Shown here piece after piece: positions 54,711 through 63,086 of a stretch of DNA of 64,000 nucleotides (the stretch's first letter is position 1; each line of letters starts with the position of its first letter). The position numbers and the translations under genes were made by a program. The stretch lies in the NCBI GenBank assembly GCA_023413895.1, contig JAEZOU010000003.1, forward strand, positions 62,001 to 126,000, read 5' to 3'. The notes under the pieces were generated by a model, which was not told the origin of the DNA, made no database searches, and saw only the letters and a list, made by a program, of their open reading frames with translations. Origin of the DNA: Bacteroidota bacterium. GTDB taxonomy: Bacteria; Bacteroidota; Bacteroidia; Bacteroidales; WCHB1-69.

Positions 54711-55210
54711 TAATTTGAAGTAATTGTATCGGGATCGATTTCTAATATTCTAATGTTGTATTTAGGAACACCTTTTCGCACCACTTTGGGTGTATCAGGA
54801 GCAGAGTTGAGGTTCTGCGCAGGTTGTATCGTTGTTACAGATGGTGTTTGGTGCTTCACTTGAGGAGGATTTGGCACTTGTTCCGTAACAATTTTCATAT
54901 CAGCAATAGTATCTTCTACTGGAATTACCACGGTATCAATAGGTTGAGAAATAGAATCCTCTTCTATCTCAACTATAGTTACGGGCACTGTAGGTATAGT
55001 TTTTTGCTTTTGAATATTTCTTACTATTGCATACGTTCCTCCGGCCAACAACGAAACTGTTACCACAGATGCAGCTACAATCTGTGCTACTGAAAAGGCG
55101 GCAACTCCCGCTTTCTTAGCAAAAAGAAGCCAAAACAGCGGACAATATCGAAACTTTTTCTTTTCCGCTTTATTTTTCACTAATTCGTCAAAACTATTAT
55201 CTTCTTTCAT
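54707..55210 (-). CDS. Putative membrane-bound anti-sigma factor
   Basis: A 167-residue protein from the ATG at 55210, whose start overlaps the sigma factor stop by 4 bp (ATGA). The short cytoplasmic N-terminus (DNSFDELVKNKAEKKKFRYCP) is followed by a membrane segment (GVAAFSVAQIVAASVVTVSLLAGGTYAIV, residues about 34-62) and a Thr/Pro/Val-rich periplasmic tail. This is the layout of anti-sigma factors paired with ECF sigma genes, although the N-terminal domain is too short to identify a known zinc-containing type. An in-frame start at 55261 would lie inside the sigma gene. Confidence 0.72.
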   Translation of the reverse strand: MKEDNSFDELVKNKAEKKKFRYCPLFWLLFAKKAGVAAFSVAQIVAASVVTVSLLAGGTYAIVRNIQKQKTIPTVPVTIVEIEEDSISQPIDTVVIPVEDTIADMKIVTEQVPNPPQVKHQTPSVTTIQPAQNLNSAPDTPKVVRKGVPKYNIRILEIDPDTITSNY

Positions 55211-55749
55211 TGTGCCAAAATCATCATTTTCAATTTTGTTCTTGCAAAATTCAAGTGCCAATGTGAGGTACCTTCCTTCATATTTAACATTTCTGCAATC
55301 TCTGTATGCGAGTATCCTTCAAATACATAAAGGTTAAAAACAGCTTTACTTGTAGGTGGCAATTGTTGGATCATCAGCATTAACTCATCAGAAGAGAGTT
55401 TTGAGATAGCTGCATTCTGATCGACGCCCTCCCAATTTAGTTCTTGTAAATCCTCCATACTCACCTCTGCGTGATTACAATAACGGCGCTGATAATCCAA
55501 TGCGGCATTCACCATCACTCGTTTCAGCCATGCCTCAAAAGAACCATCTGGTTTATATTTATGCAAATTTTCAAAGATCTTGATAAACCCCTCATTCAAC
55601 ATATCTTGCGCTTCATCTTTATTTTGTGCGTAACGATAGCACAAATGAAACAACTTGCTATAAAACAACTTAAACAGACGATGCTGCGCTGCTCGCTTTC
55701 CATCGATACAATCTGCAATCAGTTGTGAATAATCTTGTTGTTTCGACAT
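55207..55749 (-). CDS. ECF-family RNA polymerase sigma factor
   Basis: A 180-residue protein. Region 2: LFKLFYSKLFHLCYRYAQNKDEAQDMLNEGFIKIFENLHKY with the core-binding and -10 recognition helices, followed by FEAWLKRVMVNAALDYQRR. Region 4: LPPTSKAVFNLYVFEGYSHTEIAEMLNMKEGTSHWHLNFARTKLK, a helix-turn-helix. It is translationally coupled to the anti-sigma gene. It probably controls envelope functions. No target promoters could be identified in the window. Confidence 0.93.
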   Translation of the reverse strand: MSKQQDYSQLIADCIDGKRAAQHRLFKLFYSKLFHLCYRYAQNKDEAQDMLNEGFIKIFENLHKYKPDGSFEAWLKRVMVNAALDYQRRYCNHAEVSMEDLQELNWEGVDQNAAISKLSSDELMLMIQQLPPTSKAVFNLYVFEGYSHTEIAEMLNMKEGTSHWHLNFARTKLKMMILAQ

Positions 55750-56067
55750 CGCTTAATGTATAAACGTAATAATGGAAAAAAATCTTTGGATAATTATTGG
55801 CTTTAACGAAAAAAAAAACTATTTGTTTCATTTCGAGAAAAATTTAGCTCTGAAGGTCATGTTAATATCTTTTTTTTGCGGAATTTCAACTATTTTTCTT
55901 TAATAATCCGTTGAAAAATCAGTATTATTTCAGTAATAATCATAGCCTTTTAGAAAAACTCCACAATCCATTAAAACAATAAATACCTATAAAACAAGTA
56001 TTTACACACCAACAAGAATTAAAATATTTTTTATTGTAAAAAAGGGGTTTTGTAATTAAAAAAATTG
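55750..56067. other. Non-coding stretch between the sigma gene and rpmB
   Basis: About 320 bp of very AT-rich sequence. I see no open frame with coding character and no strong hairpin. It must contain the sigma factor promoter (minus strand), which I could not place with confidence. Confidence 0.5.
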
Positions 56068-56075
56068 TATTTTTG
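56068..56075 (+). promoter_or_regulatory. Promoter -7 element of rpmB
   Basis: TATTTTTG followed by CAC, 47 bp before the rpmB ATG. A TTTG lies 15 bp upstream. Confidence 0.7.
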
Positions 56076-56122
56076 CACCTCGAAAAAAGTACGAAAGAAT
56101 AACATAAAAAAACAGAATAACG

Positions 56123-56359
56123 ATGTCAAGAGTTTGTCAAATTACAGGAAAAAAGGCATTAACAGGAAATCATGTTTCCCACTCTAATATTAAAACTAAA
56201 AGAAAATTCAACCCAAACTTACATAGTAAAAAATTCTTTGTTCCTGAAATGGGTGGTTGGGTAATGATGAAAGTTTCTGCAAAAGGTATCAGAAACATGA
56301 CTAAAAAAGGAGTGTGGAACTGCATTATCGAAGCTAGCAATAAGGGTTATATTAAATAA
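56123..56359 (+). CDS. rpmB: 50S ribosomal protein bL28
   Basis: A 78-residue ribosomal protein. It begins MSRVCQITGKKALTGNHVSHSNIKTKR and contains KFNPNLHSKKF and VSAKGIRNMTKKG, the bL28 signature. It has its own promoter and terminator, separate from rpmG at 14.0 kb; in most Bacteroidota the two are adjacent. Confidence 0.97.
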   Translation: MSRVCQITGKKALTGNHVSHSNIKTKRKFNPNLHSKKFFVPEMGGWVMMKVSAKGIRNMTKKGVWNCIIEASNKGYIK

Positions 56360-56382
56360 ATATTATTGGATTTTAATGGGGT

Positions 56383-56416
56383 AAAACTGCTGCATCATTA
56401 TGGTGTGGCAGTTTTT
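56383..56416 (+). terminator. Terminator of rpmB
   Basis: AAAACTGC (56383-56390) pairs with GCAGTTTT, and an inner helix with several G-U pairs extends the stem. A T run follows. Confidence 0.8.
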
Positions 56417-56480
56417 GTATTAAATACACAATAATTAGAAGAAATCTTCGTATTAGTAACAGTTTTTAGTAAAATAAATT

Positions 56481-58976
56481 TTGAAACAGATATCTATACT
56501 TCTTCTCTTTCTATTTTTGCTGTTTACAACAAAAGCACAATCTTTTATATTTGGAACAGTAACAAGTGAAAATGGCCAACCCATTGACAACCTAGTTGTT
56601 TCAAATATTGGTATGCAAGAACGCGTATTTACCACATCTGATGGAAAATACAAACTTGAAATTCCAGCTGAAGAAAACATCCAGATTCTGTTTCATCACA
56701 TCTCTTTTACAGACTCCATTCTTACCCTTAAACTTTCAGCAAATGAGCAGCGACAATTAGACATAACGCTCCGTCCTATAGGAAAAGTTTTGGAACAAGT
56801 AGTAATTTCGGCAGAACACCAAGATGGCTACGAGCGCATCGATCCCAAGCTATCTTTCAAAATGCCATCACCCACCAATGGTGTAGAAGGTTTGCTTAAA
56901 GGTTTCCAAGGTGTTTCATCCACCAATGAACTAAGTTCGCAGTATAATGTACGCGGTGGAAATTATGATGAAAACCTCATTTTTGTCAATGGCATTCAAA
57001 TTTATAGACCTTTTTTGGTGCGCAGTGGGAATCAAGAAGGCCTTAGTTTTGTCAACCTCGATCTTACCAAGAGCGTAAAATTCTCAGCTGGAGGATTTTC
57101 CGCAGAGTATGGAGATAAAATGTCATCGGTATTGGATGTCGAATACAAAAAACCTCGTAAATTGGGAGGCTCGCTATCTTTTGGTTTTTTAGGGGGAAGT
57201 GCCCACATAGAAGGTACCATAAAAGACAAAAAGAAGGAAAGGGAAATATTCACTTACCTTGTTGGCGTGCGCTACAAATCAAACGCATACCTACTCAGTT
57301 TTATGGATACAAAAGGTGATTACAAACCTCACTTTTTCGACACTCAAATGCTACTTACTTGGAATATTGCGCCCAAGTTTAATATTAGTTTCTTAGGTAA
57401 TTTTGCAATTAATAGCTACTTATACGCACCCACAATCCGTACCACACGCTACGGAACTACTGATGTTATGCGGCAATTTACTGTTTATTCAGAAGGACAA
57501 GAGGTGGATAAATATGAGAGCTATTTAGGTGGCTTGACCTTTACCTATAATCCTACACAGAAGAACACACTTCGCTGGATTATCTCTTCATATTATGCTA
57601 AAGAGAAGGAAACCTATGACATTTTAAACGAGTACTTTTTATCCGACTTAGAAGGAGATATGAGTGGAGAAACTGATGATGTAGCGCAAGAAATTTCGCG
57701 TAGGGCAGTGGGGGGAAGTTTGGAACACGTCCGTAACTCATTAACAGCCGCCGTTACAGCATTAGACTTTAGTGGCACACATCGTTTTAGTAACCATGTT
57801 TTCACGTGGGGCATCAAGGCACAAAGTGAAATTATCGAAGACCGCATAAAAGAATGGACGATGTTCGATTCCACAGGATATACTCTACCAGCAATTCCCA
57901 CAACTCCAGGCACTATTATTCCGTTTGACGATCCCTCACGTATTTTAGATATAGGAGTGAACAACTATTTCACTTGCCAAAACGCCATTAACACGTTACG
58001 AGCAACTGGATTTATACAAGATAGTTGGGGATTTGAAAGTGGAAACACAAAATTTATTTTAAATGGCGGAATCCGTTTCCACTATTGGAGTTTTAACAAT
58101 GAATTTACGGCATCGCCTCGTGTTGCTCTACGTATTCTTCCTAATTGGAAAAGAGATTGGAGTTTTGGCATAAAGACGGGAGTTTACTACCAATCGCCAT
58201 TTTACCGCGAAATGCGCCGTCCTGATGGCACTCTCAACTCTAACATTAAATCCCAATACTCCTATCAAATTTTAGGTTCATCAGAATACAACTTCAAGAT
58301 GTGGAAGAGACCATTTAAGTTCACTACTGAAGTTTACTATAAACACCTTGAAAATTTAGTTTCCTATTCACTTGACAACTTGAGAATTACCTACAGTGGA
58401 GAGAATGATGCTCACGGTTATGCAACGGGAATTGACATGAAATTAAGCGGAGAATTTATCGATGGATTGGAATCATGGGTTAGCCTATCCATAATGAAAA
58501 CTGCAGAAGATTTATACAACGACTTTTACTATACACCCGAAGGAGAACTTGTACGACCTAGATATATTCGTAGGCCCTCAGATCAACGTTTTGCATTTAA
58601 CATCTTCTTCCAGGACCACGTACCCGGTTTCCGACCTATTCGTGTACACCTTAACTTCGTTTTTGCCAGCGGATTACCACATGGTGCACCACATACCGAA
58701 CGCTACCAACAAACTTTGAGTATGCCGTGGTATCGCCGAGTTGATATCGGATTTTCGTACGTTTTTCTAGAACAAAATCGCGACAGATATACCCATAAAA
58801 GCCGTTTCGTCCGTGCCATTGGTAATGCTGGAATCTATCTTGAAGTTTTTAATATTCTGGGTATCAACAATGTGTCATCATACACCTGGTTTACAGATAT
58901 TAACGGCTTACAAAATGCAGTTCCCGACTACTTAACGCCGCGACTTATCAACTTGAAATTTGCGGTAGATTTTTAG
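56481..58976 (+). CDS. TonB-dependent receptor
   Basis: An 831-residue outer-membrane protein with a TTG start at 56481 giving the signal peptide (K-Q-I-S-I-L-L-L-F-L-F, ending TKAQ). Domain order: carboxypeptidase-regulatory-like (FGTVTSENGQPIDNLVVSN), TonB plug (LKGFQGVSSTNELSSQYNVRGGNYDENLIFVNGIQIYRPF, GGFSAEYGDKMSSVLDVEYK), then the barrel, ending in a C-terminal aromatic residue (KFAVDF). It belongs to the Bacteroidota TonB receptors without SusD. It lies downstream of rpmB's terminator with no obvious -7 element. The ligand is unknown. Confidence 0.92.
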   Translation: MKQISILLLFLFLLFTTKAQSFIFGTVTSENGQPIDNLVVSNIGMQERVFTTSDGKYKLEIPAEENIQILFHHISFTDSILTLKLSANEQRQLDITLRPIGKVLEQVVISAEHQDGYERIDPKLSFKMPSPTNGVEGLLKGFQGVSSTNELSSQYNVRGGNYDENLIFVNGIQIYRPFLVRSGNQEGLSFVNLDLTKSVKFSAGGFSAEYGDKMSSVLDVEYKKPRKLGGSLSFGFLGGSAHIEGTIKDKKKEREIFTYLVGVRYKSNAYLLSFMDTKGDYKPHFFDTQMLLTWNIAPKFNISFLGNFAINSYLYAPTIRTTRYGTTDVMRQFTVYSEGQEVDKYESYLGGLTFTYNPTQKNTLRWIISSYYAKEKETYDILNEYFLSDLEGDMSGETDDVAQEISRRAVGGSLEHVRNSLTAAVTALDFSGTHRFSNHVFTWGIKAQSEIIEDRIKEWTMFDSTGYTLPAIPTTPGTIIPFDDPSRILDIGVNNYFTCQNAINTLRATGFIQDSWGFESGNTKFILNGGIRFHYWSFNNEFTASPRVALRILPNWKRDWSFGIKTGVYYQSPFYREMRRPDGTLNSNIKSQYSYQILGSSEYNFKMWKRPFKFTTEVYYKHLENLVSYSLDNLRITYSGENDAHGYATGIDMKLSGEFIDGLESWVSLSIMKTAEDLYNDFYYTPEGELVRPRYIRRPSDQRFAFNIFFQDHVPGFRPIRVHLNFVFASGLPHGAPHTERYQQTLSMPWYRRVDIGFSYVFLEQNRDRYTHKSRFVRAIGNAGIYLEVFNILGINNVSSYTWFTDINGLQNAVPDYLTPRLINLKFAVDF

Positions 58977-59034
58977 TTCTCATTAATTTTTCCGAGAAAT
59001 TAGATAGTTTTCCTCAATGGATATAACTTCTGCA

Positions 59035-59253
59035 GGAAAAAGGATTGCGCACAAAAACAGAATGAGACTATTGCCTGCGTTAGGGATTGCAGCGGTTATG
59101 AGCGCCGGTTTTAGAATCTAGAATCTAGAGTTAGAACTTAGAATTGGATTTAGGGAAAGATTATAGTGAGAGAATGAGGCGCGAAATTTGAGCGGAAAGC
59201 CCGACGGCGAGCGGGTAGCATCGTGCGCAGGAAAGAGCCGGAACGCCCAAATA
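59035..59253 (+). repeat. Dispersed GC-rich intergenic repeat, copy C
   Basis: About 220 bp in the convergent gap between the TonB-dependent receptor gene and the DUF456 gene. It contains the full block order: TTGCGCAC, GCAGCGGTTATGAGCGCC, AT-rich middle with near-repeated TTAGAATCTAGA units, GGCGCGAAATTTGAGCGG, GCCCGACGGCG, and GCCGGAACGCCC. The 3' block has AA where copies A, B and D have CA, while the two flanking halves that pair with the 5' block are unchanged. TGCGCAC and GTGCGCA inside the copy can form a 7-bp helix. Confidence 0.85.
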
Positions 59254-59258
59254 AAAAA

Positions 59259-59774
59259 TTAAAACAGATATTGGATTGCATCTTTTACGATAAAAATTAG
59301 CACCACAACTGCGTAAACCACCTTCATAAAGGTACCCAAAAGAAAGCCCACAAAGGAACCGAGTGCCGCTCGAAACGCATTTTCGTGATTCTTAGCGATC
59401 ATCTCTCCTATCAACGCTCCCAAAAATGGACCTAAAAGTAGTCCGATAATACCAAACGGACCGATTACAATTCCCAATAGCGGCAAAACTAAAACACTTA
59501 CAATCAAACCTATAGTACTTCCGCGTACACCTTGTTTTGTACCTCCAAAAAATTTGGTACCATAAATCGGAATTATATAATCTAACACCGTAATAACCAA
59601 CGCTGTAGCTCCCATAATCACTAAAAAAGCAAGATCCACTTCAAAATTTGGAAGCAGAAGGAACAACAATAACGATACAAAACTGAGAGGCGTTCCTGGT
59701 AATCCAGGTAATATTGCTCCAATTAAACCGACAATGCCCAAAATTAGCGCACCTATAATCACCAAATATTCCAT
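59259..59774 (-). CDS. DUF456-family membrane protein
   Basis: A 171-residue protein with several hydrophobic segments and Gly-rich turns: VIIGALILGIVGLIGAILPGLPGTPLSFVSLLLFLLL at the N-terminus, then GTKFFGGTKQGVRGSTIGLIVSVLVLPLLGIVIGPFGIIGLLLGPFLGALIGE, the hallmark of the DUF456 family. The function is unknown. It is second in a two-gene minus-strand unit, 21 bp after the endonuclease gene. The unit is bracketed by inverted repeat copies C and D. Confidence 0.9.
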   Translation of the reverse strand: MEYLVIIGALILGIVGLIGAILPGLPGTPLSFVSLLLFLLLPNFEVDLAFLVIMGATALVITVLDYIIPIYGTKFFGGTKQGVRGSTIGLIVSVLVLPLLGIVIGPFGIIGLLLGPFLGALIGEMIAKNHENAFRAALGSFVGFLLGTFMKVVYAVVVLIFIVKDAIQYLF

Positions 59775-59795
59775 AATTTCATTATTTTCAAAATA

Positions 59796-60617
59796 TTACA
59801 GATTCCAAAAAGAGAAATCAATATTAGCTTCAATACTATTTTCAATCTTATCGTCTAGTTGCGGAAAGAAATCTATTTTTGTCATTGCCTCCACCTCATC
59901 AACGGTTTTGCAGAAAGTTTTTAAAGGTCGCGTTCCGGCCTTGTTTTCAAAGTAAAAGCCGATAGCTTGATAGGTTCCGCCCATAGGAATCAACAATACC
60001 TTATAGAAAGCTTCAGGTACTGAAATATCACAACTTCCAATTACTGAACAATTTGAAGACACAATAGGTCCACAAACCACATAAACAGATCCATATTGTT
60101 GCGCCCAATTGCGCACCTTCTCCTCCAAACTTTTCCAAACACCAGCATTTAGATTATGATTTTGAGGACAAATATTAGACAGATAAAAACTCTCTCGCAT
60201 TGCTTGTTCGTCCCACTTCATATCTCCAGCAGGGGCCATGTGGCCGCGATCATAACCTGAATTGGAGTAATCGCGAGTTTCCGGGCAAACACCACGAACT
60301 TCTGGGTCAGGAATAAAATGTCGCGCTCGTTCACATGTTCCTTCACTCTCAAACTTTGTGAGTTCATACGCTACCCAATTGGGAATTCGCCAATCTGCAT
60401 TGTAGCTCACCGTAAACCCCTTATGTTCAACAACCTGCGATGTTCTATTTTGAGTAAAAACAGGAATTTCTAACTTATCTATCTGAACTATTTCAAAATA
60501 TTCCTTCTCCTCAGCTGCTATATTTTTCTTAGTTTGTGCCAAGAATAGCAACAATAAAACAATTCCCAAAACAATTACCAACATCGACACCGCTGGTGAT
60601 TTTAATCTCTTTGCCAT
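59796..60617 (-). CDS. Membrane-anchored DNA/RNA non-specific endonuclease
   Basis: A 273-residue protein of the NucA/EndoG family, from the ATG at 60617 (MAKRLKSPAVSMLVIV). The longer open frame would run into repeat copy D and across the promoter, so it is not coding. One membrane segment (residues 9-27) is followed by the nuclease domain. The active-site motif DRGHMAPAGDM (His as general base) is clear, then SNICPQNHNLNAGVWKSLE, whose Asn binds Mg, and VVCGPIV. Four Cys in the extracytoplasmic domain may form disulfides. It probably degrades DNA outside the cytoplasm for nutrition or defence. It has a promoter at 60641-60648. Confidence 0.93.
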   Translation of the reverse strand: MAKRLKSPAVSMLVIVLGIVLLLLFLAQTKKNIAAEEKEYFEIVQIDKLEIPVFTQNRTSQVVEHKGFTVSYNADWRIPNWVAYELTKFESEGTCERARHFIPDPEVRGVCPETRDYSNSGYDRGHMAPAGDMKWDEQAMRESFYLSNICPQNHNLNAGVWKSLEEKVRNWAQQYGSVYVVCGPIVSSNCSVIGSCDISVPEAFYKVLLIPMGGTYQAIGFYFENKAGTRPLKTFCKTVDEVEAMTKIDFFPQLDDKIENSIEANIDFSFWNL

Positions 60618-60640
60618 CTTATAATTTTTAGAATTTTGTG

Positions 60641-60648
60641 CAAAATTA
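60641..60648 (-). promoter_or_regulatory. Promoter -7 element of the endonuclease/DUF456 pair
   Basis: TAATTTTG on the minus strand, followed by CAC, 23 bp upstream of the ATG at 60617. Confidence 0.65.
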
Positions 60649-60688
60649 CAATTTTTATTAATGTGAAAAAGATTTATAAAAATTATTA

Positions 60689-60868
60689 GGGCGTGCCGGC
60701 TTTTCCCACGCACAAGCCACCGCGCTGCCGTCAGGCTTTCCGCTCAAATTTCGCGCCTCTTTCTCTCGCTACAATTTCTCTTTAAAATCCAATTTCTAAG
60801 CTTCAAGCTCTAAATTCTAAAATTCATGGCCGGCGCTCATAACCGCTGCAATCCTTCACGCACCCATT
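60689..60868 (-). repeat. Dispersed GC-rich intergenic repeat, copy D (inverted)
   Basis: About 180 bp in the divergent gap between the endonuclease and hydF genes, in reverse orientation to copies A-C. Read on the minus strand the blocks are GCAGCGGTTATGAGCGCC, AT-rich middle, GGCGCGAAATTTGAGCGG, GCCTGACGGC and GCCGGCACGCCC. With copy C it forms an inverted pair around 59259-60617. Confidence 0.85.
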
Positions 60869-60987
60869 TGCCTCTACCTCATTGCACTTGCAACAAACAC
60901 CTCTTGCGTTCTAAAAAACACAAACTTCCAAATACCAAAAGCTTCTGAAAGATTCTCAAAACATTCTTTAAATAGCAAAAAAAATCA

Positions 60988-60995
60988 TACTTTTG
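60988..60995 (+). promoter_or_regulatory. Promoter -7 element of hydF
   Basis: TACTTTTG followed by CCA, 35 bp before the hydF ATG. Confidence 0.65.
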
Positions 60996-61030
60996 CCACC
61001 CAAACTCTACTCGCATAAAAAGAGAATACA

Positions 61031-62221
61031 ATGAAAGCATCAAGCATACATATCGGCATTTTCGGCAGAAGGAATCAAGGCAAAAGTGCACTCATCAATG
61101 CGTTAGCGGGACAAGAGATTGCGATAGTTTCTGACACTGCTGGCACCACCACTGATCCCGTAAAAAAATCGATTGAAATTTTTGGCATTGGACCAACAAT
61201 TTTAGTGGATACAGCAGGCATTGACGACATTGGCACATTGGGAGAAATGCGGGTGCAGAGGAGCTTTGAGGCGATAAAAACCATTGACATTGCACTATTA
61301 GTTACCGCAGGAGAACAAGTGGGGGCACCTGAAGAACAAGTAATTGCGGAACTCCATCGCTTTAACATCCCTTTCATTTGGGTTTACAATAAATCAGACT
61401 TACGCCCAATACCAACCTCATTACAACAACAATTTGAGCAAAGTCATGCACCTTGGGTAAGTTGCAGTGCACAGACAAAAGCGGGAATCGAAGAACTTAT
61501 CCGAAAAATTGTCGAAATTACCCCTGCAAGTATGCATCAACGCCCCACCCTATTGGGCGACCTCATTCCTAAAAATGCGGTAGTACTTTTAGTGATGCCG
61601 CAAGATGCTGAGGCACCTGAAGGACGCCTAATTCTTCCACAAGTACAAACCCTGCGCGACCTTCTCGACAATCACGCTATCACTATTGCAATACAGCCTG
61701 AAGAGTTGCGCACTACGCTTCAAAAAATCACTCCAGACTTAATTATCACTGATAGTCAAGTTTTTGAGTATGTATCCCAAAATATACCTAAAGAGATTCC
61801 ACTAACGAGTTTCAGTATTCTTTTAGCGCGAGCAAAGGGGAACTTTGAACTCTTTTTACAAGGAACCTCTTATATTTCACAACTCAAAGATGGTGATAAT
61901 ATCTTAATTCTAGAATCCTGCACACACACCACCTCTTGTGGTGACATTGGACGTCATAAACTTCCAAATCTGCTCCAAAAAGTAACGGGGAAACAACTTC
62001 GCTTTACCTTTGTTGCCTCTTTAGACCCGCTTCCTGAACTTACCGACATATCCTTCGCTATTCAATGTGGTGGTTGTATGGTTACACGCAAGCAATTGCA
62101 AAACCGCATTTTACAAATCGTTGAAGCAGGAATTCCTATTTCAAACTACGGAATGGCATTAGCATTGCTAACTGGAATTTTTGAACGCGCAACGCAGATT
62201 TTCCTGAAACTGACGGAATAA
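61031..62221 (+). CDS. hydF: [FeFe]-hydrogenase H-cluster maturation GTPase HydF
   Basis: Scaffold protein that receives the diiron subcluster made by HydE/HydG and delivers it to apo-hydrogenase. 396 residues. The N-terminal GTPase domain has G1 GRRNQGKSALINAL at residues 12-25, switch AGTTTDPVKKS, G3 DTAGIDD and NKSD. A linker and dimerisation domain follow, then the Fe-S site: CTH at Cys297/His299 and CGGC at Cys346/Cys349. The residue before the second Cys pair is Gln345, where the family motif usually has His (HCxxC). Neither HydE nor HydG is in this window. The next gene is 106 bp downstream with its own promoter. Confidence 0.95.
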   Translation: MKASSIHIGIFGRRNQGKSALINALAGQEIAIVSDTAGTTTDPVKKSIEIFGIGPTILVDTAGIDDIGTLGEMRVQRSFEAIKTIDIALLVTAGEQVGAPEEQVIAELHRFNIPFIWVYNKSDLRPIPTSLQQQFEQSHAPWVSCSAQTKAGIEELIRKIVEITPASMHQRPTLLGDLIPKNAVVLLVMPQDAEAPEGRLILPQVQTLRDLLDNHAITIAIQPEELRTTLQKITPDLIITDSQVFEYVSQNIPKEIPLTSFSILLARAKGNFELFLQGTSYISQLKDGDNILILESCTHTTSCGDIGRHKLPNLLQKVTGKQLRFTFVASLDPLPELTDISFAIQCGGCMVTRKQLQNRILQIVEAGIPISNYGMALALLTGIFERATQIFLKLTE

Positions 62222-62231
62222 AAAAAAACTC

Positions 62232-62239
62232 TATTTTTG
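62232..62239 (+). promoter_or_regulatory. Promoter -7 element of the queuosine-precursor transporter
   Basis: TATTTTTG followed by CAT, placing the transcription start about 80 bp before the ATG. Confidence 0.65.
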
Positions 62240-62244
62240 CATCC

Positions 62245-62300
62245 TCGTTTCTAACAACGAATGGCAGTTCGAAACCCTCCTGCCAGATAATGAGAATTTT
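62245..62300 (+). promoter_or_regulatory. Structured leader upstream of the queuosine-precursor transporter
   Basis: Two hairpins: TCGTT/AACGA (62245-62260) and GGCAG/CTGCC (62263-62284) with a 12-nt loop. CTC in that loop (62277-62279) could pair with GAG (62292-62294) to form an H-type pseudoknot, broadly like preQ1-I aptamers. The gene it precedes transports a queuosine precursor, which makes a preQ1-type riboswitch plausible, but the match to the known consensus is poor. Speculative. Confidence 0.25.
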
Positions 62301-62327
62301 ATCGAAACAAAACTAACGGAATTAAAA

Positions 62328-63035
62328 ATGAATGAAATTCTTCTCATCTCATCCCTACTTTTTATTTACGGGACAACACTCTTGGCGTATCGTTTCCTCG
62401 GACGCGCAGGACTTTTCGGCATGACCGTTGCCGTCACAATTTTAGCCAATATTGAAGTGGTAATTCTCATTACAGCATTCGGCATTGAGCAAACATTAGG
62501 CAACGTTTTATTTGCAACAACATTCCTCATCACGGATATCCTTTCTGAATGCGAAGGGAAAAAATACGCCAATCGTGCGGTTGTAATGGGGCTTTGGGCT
62601 TCTCTATTCTTCTTGATAATCTCCCAAAGTTGGCGAATGTATCAACCATCTATCAACGACACAATGCACCCGATGGTTTACCAACTCTTCTCTTTGACAC
62701 CGCGTATTATCATTGCCTCATTTATTGCCTTTGCCATCAGTCAGTTTTTTGACGTGTGGATTTACCACAAATGGTGGCAATTTACTGAAAAGCGAACAGG
62801 CTCTCGTCATCGCTTCCTTTGGATACGCAACAATGGCTCTACACTCATCAGTCAATTCTTTAATACTCTTATTTTCACGGCTATAGCATTTACAGGCATT
62901 TATAACTTCAAAACCTTATTCTATATCTTTACCTCCTCTTATATCATTTATTTCATTGCTAGCTTGCTAGACACACCAATTGTATATTGGGCACGAAAAA
63001 TCAAAGAAAAACAAAGTCGAACTGAAATAAAATAA
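62328..63035 (+). CDS. yhhQ: Queuosine precursor transporter (YhhQ/QPTR family)
   Basis: A 235-residue inner-membrane protein of the VUT/QPTR family that imports 7-deazaguanine precursors (preQ0/preQ1) for tRNA modification. About six hydrophobic segments, with family motifs NVLFATTFLITDILSECEGKKYANRAVVMG, IIASFIAFAISQFFDVWIYHKW, LWIRNNGSTLISQFFNTLIFTAIAF and YIIYFIASLLDTPIVYWARKIK. The start at 62328 fits the family N-terminus. It is monocistronic, with a possibly structured leader and a strong terminator. Confidence 0.94.
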   Translation: MNEILLISSLLFIYGTTLLAYRFLGRAGLFGMTVAVTILANIEVVILITAFGIEQTLGNVLFATTFLITDILSECEGKKYANRAVVMGLWASLFFLIISQSWRMYQPSINDTMHPMVYQLFSLTPRIIIASFIAFAISQFFDVWIYHKWWQFTEKRTGSRHRFLWIRNNGSTLISQFFNTLIFTAIAFTGIYNFKTLFYIFTSSYIIYFIASLLDTPIVYWARKIKEKQSRTEIK

Positions 63036-63067
63036 AAAGTCGGCGTAGTGTGTGCTACGCCGACTTT
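63036..63067. terminator. Bidirectional terminator
   Basis: A perfect 13-bp stem, AAAGTCGGCGTAG (63036-63048) with CTACGCCGACTTT (63055-63067), and a 6-nt loop. It lies between the convergent transporter and lipoprotein genes. Confidence 0.85.
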
Positions 63068-63086
63068 CGAATATTAAATTTCAAAA

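Noticed and set aside
59107..59135. Near-tandem TTAGAATCTAGA units inside repeat copy C, considered as a CRISPR or microsatellite.
   Set aside because: Only two to three imperfect units without spacers of regular length; they are part of the variable middle of the dispersed repeat.
59796..60713. Longer endonuclease starting at 60713.
   Set aside because: The extra 32 codons overlap the promoter and repeat copy D; the ATG at 60617 gives a normal signal-anchor.
59035..60868. The repeat-flanked endonuclease segment as a composite transposon.
   Set aside because: No transposase, integrase or target-site duplication is visible, and the repeats also occur singly elsewhere; kept only as an inverted-repeat observation.
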